21,727 bases of DNA, taken from NCBI GenBank assembly GCA_015069525.1, contig SVIK01000010.1:1-21727 (forward strand). The letters are read 5' to 3'. The position numbers were made by a program, and so were the translations under genes. Source of the DNA: Clostridiales bacterium. Lineage in GTDB: Bacteria > Bacillota > Clostridia > Christensenellales > Borkfalkiaceae. The notes under the pieces were generated by a model. It was given only the letters and a program-made list of their open reading frames with translations. It did no database searches and had not been told where the DNA came from. Of the stretch, positions 14,273 to 20,832 are shown in pieces. The stretch's first letter is position 1, and each line of letters starts with the position of its first letter.

Positions 14273-16189
14273 ATGGCAAAAAAATTGAAAAGAAAACGTA
14301 AAATATTTACAGCACTCGGGCTTCTCGTCCTCCTCGTCGGCTTAGTGTTTTTCCTTTTTTCGGGCGACAATCGGGCTGTTTTATCCGAGCTTGTCCGCGA
14401 CAACGTTTCCAAGGAAGAAATACAAGATACACTTGGAAAATTGGGCTTTAAAGGATACGTCACCTTTGCCTTTTTGTCCATGTTGCAAGTGCTTCTCCCT
14501 TTCGTCCCTGCCGAACCCATTCAAATGATGTCTGGCGTGGCGTTCGGGTGGTGGAAAGGTTCTGCCGTCTGTATCCTCGGTGTGACGGTTGGCAACACCA
14601 TTATTTATTTCCTTTATAAAATCTACGGCGATAAACTGAGCGATTTCTTTACGACCAACGCGGAATTTGATTTTGACATCGCGCGAAAATCCTCTAAAAT
14701 AGCGCTCATTATTTTGCTGATGTACGTATTGCCTGCCATCCCCTACGGATTGATTTGTATCTTTGCGGCATCGCTGAATATCAAGTATCCAAAGTATATT
14801 TTATTGACGACAATCGGCGCCGTTCCCTCCGCGTTCCTCGACGTGGGCATGGGGGATATCGCTATGTCGACAAGCTGGATTTTGTCTATTTGCGTCTTCC
14901 TCGTTATCGTCACGTTGCTTATTGTCATGTTCCGCTATAAAAAAGCGTTATTTAAAAAGGTAAACGAGTTTATGACGAGAACGTATTCCACAAATAAACC
15001 TGTAAGAAAAAGTAGTGCTTTGTTTATTCGTTTCCTTTCCTTTGGTTTTAGATTTTTCTTCGACACCAAAGTGAAGGTGAAATTGAAAAAAGAAGTAAAG
15101 AAATTGCCAAAGCCTTGTTTGGTTCTTTGCACGCACGGCTCTATGTACGACCCGCTATACGCAGGAAGATTGCTCATGTCGGAAAAACCGCAATTCGTCA
15201 TGGCGCGATTGTACTTTTATAATAAGCACTCGGCAAAATGGCTTCGCAGAGTAGGCTGTTTCCCCAAGAGTATGTTCTCCGCCGATATCAGCAACGCGAA
15301 AAACTGTATGCGCGTTATCAGCATGAAGCGTACCCTTACAATGATGCCCGAAGCAAGACTCTCTACCGTGGGTAAGTTTGAAGGAATACAGGATTCTACG
15401 TATAAATTTATTAAGCGTATGAATTTGCCCGTGTACACTATCCGCGCGGACGGCGCTTATTTTGCAAGACCTAAATGGGCAAGCAAAACGCGTAAGGGTG
15501 CTTTGGTAGAAGCAAAGCTTGTTCCCCTCTTCGCGGAAGACGAAACGAAAAATCTCACTTTTGAAGAATTGAAACGCCGTGTAGACGAAGCGCTTTATTA
15601 CGACGATTTCGCTTGGTTGGATACCCACCCTGAGGTTTCCTACAAGTGCAAAACGTTGGCGGAAGGTTTGGAAAATATTTTGGTACGTTGCCCCCATTGC
15701 GGAGCGCAATTTGCCATGAAAGCGGAAAAGCATACAATCTATTGTGAAAAATGCGGATTCTCCCGCGAGTTGGATAACCGCTACGCCTTTACGGAAAGCG
15801 CACCCTTTGCTAATTTTGCACAGTGGTACGATTGGCAAAAGGCAGAAATGGAAAAAGACATGCTTGCCGACGAAAATTGGAAACTTGAAAGCCCCGTTGC
15901 GTTGTTGCACGCGTCCTTAGACGGACACAAAATGCTCCGCGAGGCTGGACACGGACAATGCACGCTGGATAAAACGGGCTTGCATTACAGCGGGGAAGAA
16001 GACGGTCAACTTATTGAAAAGCACTTTACTCTTTCGGAGATTTACCGCTTACTCTTTGGTGCAGGCGAAGATTTTGAAATTTACGAGGGCGAACAAATTT
16101 GGTATTTCCGTCCCGATAACAGAAGAAGCTGTGTCGCTTGGTATATGGCAAGCGAACTTTTGAAAAAACTCTACGATAATAAAGGCTGA
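14273..16189 (+). CDS. VTT/DedA-like membrane domain fused to PlsC-type acyltransferase and zinc ribbon
   Basis: A 638-residue protein. ATG 14273 is chosen because the promoter starts transcription near 14239; the GAGGA site ends 14 bases upstream, longer than ideal. Residues 1-30 are a basic leader plus a first helix. About 60-225 form a SNARE-associated/VTT (DedA, TVP38) multi-pass domain, with FVPAEPIQMMSGVAFGWWKG and a later PAIPYG segment; relatives act in phospholipid or undecaprenyl-phosphate translocation. About 265-450 resemble 1-acylglycerol-3-phosphate acyltransferase: HGSMYD (His288-x4-Asp293) matches the catalytic HX4D, and PEARLS (359-364) sits where PEGTRS is expected. About 472-494 hold a zinc ribbon (C473, C476, C491, C494), then a C-terminal domain of about 140 residues that I do not recognise. 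Expected role: membrane phospholipid synthesis coupled to lipid movement. The next gene begins 2 bases downstream. Confidence 0.88.
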   Translation: MAKKLKRKRKIFTALGLLVLLVGLVFFLFSGDNRAVLSELVRDNVSKEEIQDTLGKLGFKGYVTFAFLSMLQVLLPFVPAEPIQMMSGVAFGWWKGSAVCILGVTVGNTIIYFLYKIYGDKLSDFFTTNAEFDFDIARKSSKIALIILLMYVLPAIPYGLICIFAASLNIKYPKYILLTTIGAVPSAFLDVGMGDIAMSTSWILSICVFLVIVTLLIVMFRYKKALFKKVNEFMTRTYSTNKPVRKSSALFIRFLSFGFRFFFDTKVKVKLKKEVKKLPKPCLVLCTHGSMYDPLYAGRLLMSEKPQFVMARLYFYNKHSAKWLRRVGCFPKSMFSADISNAKNCMRVISMKRTLTMMPEARLSTVGKFEGIQDSTYKFIKRMNLPVYTIRADGAYFARPKWASKTRKGALVEAKLVPLFAEDETKNLTFEELKRRVDEALYYDDFAWLDTHPEVSYKCKTLAEGLENILVRCPHCGAQFAMKAEKHTIYCEKCGFSRELDNRYAFTESAPFANFAQWYDWQKAEMEKDMLADENWKLESPVALLHASLDGHKMLREAGHGQCTLDKTGLHYSGEEDGQLIEKHFTLSEIYRLLFGAGEDFEIYEGEQIWYFRPDNRRSCVAWYMASELLKKLYDNKG

Positions 16190-16191
16190 TT

Positions 16192-17676
16192 ATGGAGCAA
16201 ACCCCACAAGAAGAAATTACAAAAAAACGGAAAAATGAAAAAGCCGTTTCACAAATTGAAACAAAATCGTTCGTCGGTATCGTAATTTTATTGACGCTGA
16301 TGATTATCCTTAGCGGAGTTCTTTCTTACTTTATTCCGCAAGGAGAATATTTACGGACGCAAAGTGGCGCAATTCTCCCGAATACCTTTATTCTTGGCGA
16401 AGTGGAAGGGATTGCCGTTTGGCGTATTCTCACCGCCCCCTTCCGCGTATACGTTTCGGAAGACGGCTTAACGATTATCATGATAAGCGTTTTCTTGCTG
16501 GTGATGAGCGGTGTTTTCAACCTCATGGATAAGACGGGCGGTATCCGTATCTTTATCGGCAAAACGATGCGTAAATTTTCTAAAAAACGCAAACTCGTCG
16601 TATGCGTCGCTACGCTTATCTTCATGCTCTTTGGCAGTTTCTTCGGCTTGTTTGAAGAACTCGTCACCCTGCTCCCTATCGTTATCATGTTCATGCTTTC
16701 GCTTGGCTTTGATACGATGACGGGCTTAGGCGTGTGCATGATGTCAGCGTGCTTCGGTTTTTCCGCGGCGATTACCAACCCCTTCTCCGTTGGGCTTATT
16801 CCCGAAATGGCGCAAAACAGCGGGCTGGATTTCTCCGTCACCGACGGGCTTTGGCTGAGAATAATATTCTTCCTTCTCGTGTTTGCCGTCGTTTGCGGAT
16901 TCTTGCTTTTGTATATCCGTAGAATTACGAAAAACCCTGAAAAATCGTTATCTTATCAAATCGATTTAAAAAAGCGCGAAAGCTTACAATTAGGCATAGA
17001 CGTAAACACGGAAGAAAGCGCAAAGGAACGCCGTATCTTTAAGGTTTTTGCTATCTTCTTTGCCGTGCAACTCGTTATCTTGATTGCCATTGCAAGTATC
17101 CGTGCGATAAGCGGATTTGCTATCCCTATCTTGGCGGTTAGCTTCCTCGTTGGCGGAATTGTGTGCGGTCTGCTCGTTTGCCAAAAGAAGAGCGATACTT
17201 TCTATTATCTTTTCAAAGGCGCAATCGCTATGTTGCCCGCCGTCCTTTTAATTGCCCTTGCCTCCTCGGTAAAACTCGTTATGGTGGAAGGCGGAATTAT
17301 GGATACGGTAATGCATTACGTCACCTTGTATTTGCAAGGACGCGACCCTTACGTTTGCGTAATTTTGCTCTACTTCTTGATTTTATTCTTACAAATCTTT
17401 ATCGGCTCGGCAAGTGCAAAAATCTTCTTGATTATGCCGATTATCTTGCCGATAGCCTCCAACCTTGGCATATCCCCTACCGTAGTGGCGTTGACGTACT
17501 GCATTGCAGACGGCTTTACGGATATGATACTGCCCACCAACCCCGTGCTGTTAATCGGGCTTTCCATGGCGGGCGTTTCGTATGGAAAATGGGTAAAATG
17601 GACGTGGTTAATGCAACTCTTCTTATTTGTATTTACCATTGCCATCTTGCTCTTTGCCGTAGCGATTGGATATTAA
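16192..17676 (+). CDS. YfcC-family membrane transporter
   Basis: A 494-residue multi-pass membrane protein with about a dozen hydrophobic segments. The cytoplasmic N-terminus (about 25 residues) is Lys/Glu-rich, followed by the early family signature SYFIPQGEY. Late in the protein, GSASAKIFLIMPIILPIA and ADGFTDMILPTNPVLLIG match the conserved half of the YfcC/DcuC-like superfamily (C4-dicarboxylate or basic amino-acid carriers). The length is normal for the family. The substrate cannot be read from sequence; an amino acid, ornithine/arginine-type exchange or dicarboxylate are all plausible. It starts 2 bases after the stop of the acyltransferase fusion, with AAAGG inside the end of that gene, so the two are translationally coupled in one operon, ending at the hairpin at 17693. 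Confidence 0.88.
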   Translation: MEQTPQEEITKKRKNEKAVSQIETKSFVGIVILLTLMIILSGVLSYFIPQGEYLRTQSGAILPNTFILGEVEGIAVWRILTAPFRVYVSEDGLTIIMISVFLLVMSGVFNLMDKTGGIRIFIGKTMRKFSKKRKLVVCVATLIFMLFGSFFGLFEELVTLLPIVIMFMLSLGFDTMTGLGVCMMSACFGFSAAITNPFSVGLIPEMAQNSGLDFSVTDGLWLRIIFFLLVFAVVCGFLLLYIRRITKNPEKSLSYQIDLKKRESLQLGIDVNTEESAKERRIFKVFAIFFAVQLVILIAIASIRAISGFAIPILAVSFLVGGIVCGLLVCQKKSDTFYYLFKGAIAMLPAVLLIALASSVKLVMVEGGIMDTVMHYVTLYLQGRDPYVCVILLYFLILFLQIFIGSASAKIFLIMPIILPIASNLGISPTVVALTYCIADGFTDMILPTNPVLLIGLSMAGVSYGKWVKWTWLMQLFLFVFTIAILLFAVAIGY

Positions 17677-17692
17677 AAACCGAATACGACAA

Positions 17693-17732
17693 AACAGCCC
17701 TCGAACGTTTCCGTTCGAGGGCTGTTGTTTTT
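17693..17732. terminator. Bidirectional terminator between convergent operons
   Basis: A perfect 14-bp stem (AACAGCCCTCGAAC, 17693-17706; partner 17713-17726), extendable by one G-C pair to a TTTC tetraloop. U-runs follow on both strands (GTTTTT on plus, TTTTG on minus). It ends the YfcC operon and the microcompartment operon. Confidence 0.93.
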
Positions 17733-17745
17733 ATAAGTTTAGAAA

Positions 17746-18039
17746 TTACAACAAATAATAAGGCATATCGTCGCAAACGCTTACTCTTTCAAAGCCGTTC
17801 TTTTCTGCCTTTTTGCAAGCGGTTTTCTTTGCGGGAGCTTTCTTTGCAGGCGCTTTTTTCGCCGTCTTCTTTTCCACCTTTGCCTCCGTCGCTTGTTCTA
17901 CGGGGGCAACCATTTTCTCCATTACTTGCGGGTCAAGATTTGCTATCACGTTGCTGTTCTCCATGTCGGGTGCGCTCGTTTTTACGTTCGAATACCCGTT
18001 GTTTTCTACTCTTTTGATTGCGTTTTTACCGATTGGCAT
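17746..18039 (-). CDS. 97-residue Lys/Ala/Pro-rich protein, candidate partner of the ParA ATPase
   Basis: The ATG (18039-18037) lies inside the end of the ParA gene (14-bp overlap), preceded by AAAGGAG at ideal distance, so translation is coupled. The N-terminus (MPIGKNAIKRVENNGYSNVK) is basic. Residues about 21-53 are acidic to neutral and probably disordered. Residues 54-80 are histone-H1-like with 12 lysines in 27 positions, including KKAPAKKAPAKK (61-72). The C-terminus FERVSVCDDMPYYLL is acidic then hydrophobic. There is no helix-turn-helix, so it is not a standard ParB. Partners of ParA-type ATPases often carry a short basic N-terminal peptide that stimulates ATP hydrolysis; that, and an McdB-like adaptor role linking ParA to the microcompartment, are inference. 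The lysine-rich part could bind DNA or acidic surfaces. It is the last gene before the terminator. I do not recognise a named family. Confidence 0.8.
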   Translation of the reverse strand: MPIGKNAIKRVENNGYSNVKTSAPDMENSNVIANLDPQVMEKMVAPVEQATEAKVEKKTAKKAPAKKAPAKKTACKKAEKNGFERVSVCDDMPYYLL

Positions 18040-18817
18040 ACTCCATAATCTCCTTTGTTAAATTCATATATTCCACGGCGCTACGGCTCGTCTTTTTATA
18101 CGCTACGACAGGTTTGCTGTTGTCTTGCGCCCATTCCACAGCGCTATCCACGCGGATATAATTTTCAAACAGTCTTGCCCCGTCCGTTTCTTTCAAGATA
18201 TCCATCGTTTGCTTGAAATATTTCTTTCTTTCGTCCGCTTTCGTAATCGCTATACCCAGCACTTCTAAACGCGGTGCCATGTTCTTGGCTTGGTTGCAAA
18301 ATTCAAACATGTTCGCAAGCCCGAACAAGCCCCAAGGGCTTGCCTCAACGGGAATAACCACGTAATCGGACGCGCACATTACGTTCATCACCCACCCGCC
18401 AAGCGTAGGGGGCGAATCGATAAGAATATAATCGTAATACCCTTTTGCCTTTACACGTTCTAGGCATTTCCTCAATACGAATTCTCTTTGCCATTTCGCA
18501 AACAAATCGAATTCAATACCGCTCATAAGCGAGGAAGAAGGAATCAAATCCAACCCCTCAATGCCCGTTTCCACGATAAAATCACTTAAATCTTTTTCTT
18601 CCTTGATTGCCGTATGGATGTTCTTTCCGCTTTGGGCAAATTCCAGCGCTTGCTCTTCGTCGAAATAGGAAATGGTGAGGTTGAGTTGCATATCGCCGTC
18701 AATCATCAATACCTTTTTCCCTTCCATCGCCATTGCGCAACCTACGTTGGAACAAGTGGTCGTTTTACCGCTTCCGCCTTTGTTATTCGCAAAAGCGATT
18801 ACCGTTGTTTTGCTCAT
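18026..18817 (-). CDS. ParA/Soj-type ATPase at the end of the microcompartment operon
   Basis: A 263-residue cytoplasmic ATPase of the ParA/MinD class. The deviant Walker A motif is KGGSGKTT (Lys13 signature lysine, Lys18, Thr19). Walker A' is IDGD (Asp40) and Walker B is ILIDSPPT (Asp134). Late segments VVIPVEASPWGLFGLANMFE and RVDSAVEWAQDNSKPV match ParA proteins that form ATP-dependent dimers on nucleoid DNA. Length is typical of short ParAs without an N-terminal helix-turn-helix, so it should not autoregulate as plasmid ParA does. The start has GAGGG about eight bases upstream. It begins 15 bases after the EutP-like gene and overlaps the small basic gene. With no parB or replication genes present, positioning of the shell-enclosed organelle, as McdA does for carboxysomes, is the best contextual inference. 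A general chromosome or plasmid partition role is the alternative. Confidence 0.92.
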   Translation of the reverse strand: MSKTTVIAFANNKGGSGKTTTCSNVGCAMAMEGKKVLMIDGDMQLNLTISYFDEEQALEFAQSGKNIHTAIKEEKDLSDFIVETGIEGLDLIPSSSLMSGIEFDLFAKWQREFVLRKCLERVKAKGYYDYILIDSPPTLGGWVMNVMCASDYVVIPVEASPWGLFGLANMFEFCNQAKNMAPRLEVLGIAITKADERKKYFKQTMDILKETDGARLFENYIRVDSAVEWAQDNSKPVVAYKKTSRSAVEYMNLTKEIMEYANR

Positions 18818-18832
18818 ATCCGTTTCCCTCTT

Positions 18833-19354
18833 TTATAATAACCAAGTAGCCAATTCACCTGGTTTGGTTTCTTCCTTTTGTATAGTCACTTGCGGTCTTT
18901 GCGCAGGCTTTACCCGTTTCTTGCCCGAATCGTCGTTTAAATAGTCGGCAAGCTCCTTTATCCCCTCGCCCGTATACGAACTGACGGCGAAGATTTTTTT
19001 ACAGCCCGCAAGGCGCAACCATCTTTCCACGCGCGCAACGTTGGCGTCCGGCTTGTCTATCCCCGTGATAATGCCGATTGCTTCGCGGTTTACCATGCTG
19101 GTAAGACAGGGCGCGAATATCGAATACGGCTCGTTTGCGGAAAGCACCAAACCTACAACGTCCGCCTCGTACGCATACAGCGCGAGCGCTCCGCTCGTTT
19201 CACGGCGTTCGGTATATTCCCCAGGCGTGTCGATTACCGTATCGAGATAATTGACGTACTGCGTCTTAAAATATTTAATTTCTTCTCCGCGCAAGGCCTG
19301 CGTGAGCGTTGTCTTTCCTGCGCCCACCCTGCCGAATAACATTAGTTTTCGCAT
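18833..19354 (-). CDS. eutP: EutP/PduV-family small GTPase-like protein
   Basis: A 173-residue P-loop protein. G1 is GRVGAGKT (8-15), G3 is DTPGEY (42-47), and G5 is SSYTGEG near residue 120-130. The G4 position reads TGID (97-100) instead of the usual [NT]KxD, so the base-recognition lysine appears replaced by glycine (codon GGG). EutP/PduV proteins accompany microcompartment operons; PduV is reported to associate with Pdu shells, and EutP has been reported to have acetate kinase activity. The start lies 12 bases after the shell gene stop with a weak AAGAAG site, so co-translation is likely. The name is family level; it could equally be called PduV-like. Confidence 0.88.
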   Translation of the reverse strand: MRKLMLFGRVGAGKTTLTQALRGEEIKYFKTQYVNYLDTVIDTPGEYTERRETSGALALYAYEADVVGLVLSANEPYSIFAPCLTSMVNREAIGIITGIDKPDANVARVERWLRLAGCKKIFAVSSYTGEGIKELADYLNDDSGKKRVKPAQRPQVTIQKEETKPGELATWLL

Positions 19355-19366
19355 TTTTACTTCTTA

Positions 19367-19726
19367 TTAGGTCTTTGTCAACTCGCAACAAGCATAACCG
19401 AGCTTGTTTATGCAATATTCTCTAATCGCCACAAACGCCGCTTCCACCGAAGAAACCGTGCCCGTGATGATAAGCGTACCCGTAAATCTGTCTACAAACC
19501 CGATTTCCGCGCCCGAAGCCTTCATCGCGATATCTGCCGCGATTACCGCACTTTCGTAAGGGATAACCGTCAATACGCCGATAGCGCTCTTCGTGTAATC
19601 CGTTTGCGGGTCTAAACCAAGCTTCGTATACAGCGTTTCGCCAGGGTTTGCAATAATATGACAAAGCGTGATTTGTTTACCAGGGACAAACTCCTGTATA
19701 ATTGTCATTTTATCTTTGAGTTCCAT
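19367..19726 (-). CDS. Circularly permuted BMC-domain shell protein (EutS/PduU/CutR type)
   Basis: A 119-residue protein of the normal length for the family (EutS about 111, PduU about 116). The N-terminus IIQEFVPGKQITLCHIIANP is the beta-barrel-forming segment typical of EutS/PduU, and the rest (AIGVLTVIPYESAVIAADIA, then DRFTGTLIITGTVSSVEAAF) is the permuted BMC fold. Such proteins form hexameric tiles of the shell, with a plug over the central pore. In choline-type glycyl-radical compartments the counterpart is CutR. A good ribosome binding site (GGAGAAG) precedes the ATG. It is the only shell gene visible; the other tiles, pentamers and aldehyde/alcohol enzymes expected of a full compartment should lie upstream, beyond the right edge, or elsewhere. 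Confidence 0.93.
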   Translation of the reverse strand: MELKDKMTIIQEFVPGKQITLCHIIANPGETLYTKLGLDPQTDYTKSAIGVLTVIPYESAVIAADIAMKASGAEIGFVDRFTGTLIITGTVSSVEAAFVAIREYCINKLGYACCELTKT

Positions 19727-19738
19727 ATATCTTCTCCT

Positions 19739-19759
19739 GCGGATAATTTCCGCTTTTTT
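19739..19759 (+). terminator. Small plus-strand terminator antisense to the shell gene leader
   Basis: A 5-bp stem GCGGA/TCCGC (19739-19743, 19749-19753) with a 5-nt loop, followed by six T on the plus strand. It would stop antisense transcription. On the sense (minus) strand the same hairpin abuts the AGGAGA ribosome binding site of the shell gene and could modulate its access. Confidence 0.45.
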
Positions 19760-19778
19760 ATTACGTTTTATCGTCTAT

Positions 19779-19846
19779 CCTATCGACGATACCACTACAT
19801 ACTTGCGCTACCGAGAGATAGAAAGACTTGCCCGCGGAGGCACTCC
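19779..19846 (-). repeat. Intergenic hairpin repeat, copy 1
   Basis: A 68-bp sequence with three mismatches to copy 2, exactly 100 bp away. In the operon-sense strand it contains GGAGTGCCTCC (short hairpin), a conserved CTTTCTATC tract and a long hairpin capped by AAGTATGTA, closed by CTATC/GATAG. One pair in the long stem is a G-G mismatch here. Confidence 0.85.
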
Positions 19847-19878
19847 ATAAACAGCGTAGTCACAAGGCAACGGTTATA

Positions 19879-19946
19879 CCTATCGACGATACCGCTACAT
19901 ACTTGCGATACCGAAAGATAGAAAGACTTGCCCGCGGAGGCACTCC
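19879..19946 (-). repeat. Intergenic hairpin repeat, copy 2 (directly after the activase stop)
   Basis: The same 68-bp unit, starting one base after the activase stop codon in the sense strand. Its stem CGGTATCGC/GCGGTATCG pairs fully (9 bp, two G-U) around the loop AAGTATGTA, and the outer CTATC/GATAG stem closes it. The G-U pairs exist only in the sense strand, which argues that the RNA of this operon is the functional form. Confidence 0.85.
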
Positions 19947-19947
19947 G

Positions 19948-20733
19948 CTAACCGCCGATTTGGCATTTCAAGCCACTTTCCTCCGCCACCGATAAAAGAT
20001 ACTCCATCTTCTCTTTTGTAGGCGGTTCGATATCCTTCATCGCGTAATTGCGCCCCAAGCCCGCATACTTGTCTTGCCCCAATCTATGATAGGGCAACAA
20101 ATGATGTTCTTTCACGTTCGGGAGCGTGGACGCAAATTTCGCTATCGCACGGATTTCCTCCGCCGTGTCGTTAAAGGTGGGCACTACGGGGGTGCGGATA
20201 ATGAGTTCTACCCCACTTTCCGCTATCTTTTTCGCGTTGGACAAAATCAACTCGTTCCCCGCCCGCGTATATTCCTTATGCTTTGCCGAATCCATGTGCT
20301 TAATATCCATTAAATACAAATCAAGATAGGGCAAAATCTCCTTTATTGCCTCGAAAGGCGCGTTGCCCGTCGATTCCACCGCCGTTTGCAAGCTGTTTTG
20401 CTTACAAGCACGAAGTAAGTCGCGCGCAAATTCGGGCTGAGCCAATATTTCCCCGCCCGATAAGGTAATTCCGCCACCGCTTCTGCGATAATAGTTTTCA
20501 TCGGCAAGCAGTTCGGGCATAATCTCGCCCACCGTCACGTCTTTCCCGACGATTTTTTCTTTGCCGTTTTCTATCATCGTTTGGATAGCATATTCCTGCG
20601 ATTCGGGATTGCAACACCATGCGCAACGCATATAACAACCCTTAAAGAATACAATAGTGCGGATTCCCCGTCCGTCATGGATGGAGAACCGCTGAATATT
20701 GAATATTCTTCCTTTGGTATCGTAAATGCTCAT
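19948..20733 (-). CDS. Glycyl-radical enzyme activating protein (radical SAM), short ferredoxin-less form
   Basis: A 261-residue radical-SAM protein that would abstract the hydrogen from the conserved glycine of the neighbouring enzyme, using S-adenosylmethionine and one [4Fe-4S] cluster. The motif is C33-x3-C37-x2-C40 (KGCYMRCAWC), preceded by the family signature FSIHDGRGIRTIVFFKGC and followed by NPES and GGGITLSGGE (86-95). Most activases of dehydratase-type or choline-type glycyl-radical enzymes carry an insert of about 50 residues with eight extra cysteines for two ferredoxin-type clusters. Here residues 46-85 contain none, so the architecture is that of pyruvate formate-lyase activase (about 246 aa). 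AGGAAA lies eight bases before the ATG. The gene follows the glycyl-radical enzyme by 99 bp containing hairpin repeat copy 3. Confidence 0.93.
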   Translation of the reverse strand: MSIYDTKGRIFNIQRFSIHDGRGIRTIVFFKGCYMRCAWCCNPESQEYAIQTMIENGKEKIVGKDVTVGEIMPELLADENYYRRSGGGITLSGGEILAQPEFARDLLRACKQNSLQTAVESTGNAPFEAIKEILPYLDLYLMDIKHMDSAKHKEYTRAGNELILSNAKKIAESGVELIIRTPVVPTFNDTAEEIRAIAKFASTLPNVKEHHLLPYHRLGQDKYAGLGRNYAMKDIEPPTKEKMEYLLSVAEESGLKCQIGG

Positions 20734-20771
20734 AGTGCTGTTTCCTAATTATTTAAATCTCTTCCCCGCCC

Positions 20772-20810
20772 CGACAACGCTACGTTCAAGCGTTAACGAA
20801 AGATAGAAAG
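20772..20810 (-). repeat. Degenerate third copy of the intergenic hairpin repeat
   Basis: In the sense strand, CTTTCTATCTTTCG matches copy 2 exactly (14 bases), followed by a stem with different sequence, AACGCT/AGCGTT (20794-20789 with 20781-20776), around a 7-nt loop. The stem is kept while its bases changed, which looks like compensatory change. It lies between the glycyl-radical enzyme and its activase. Confidence 0.65.
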
Positions 20811-20832
20811 ATATGGGTGTGGCAGTTTGCCA

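Noticed and set aside
19799..19850. 17-codon frame (MECLRGQVF...) in hairpin repeat copy 1, minus strand
   Set aside because: The ATG is not present in copy 2 or copy 3 and no ribosome binding site precedes it; structure is conserved rather than coding.
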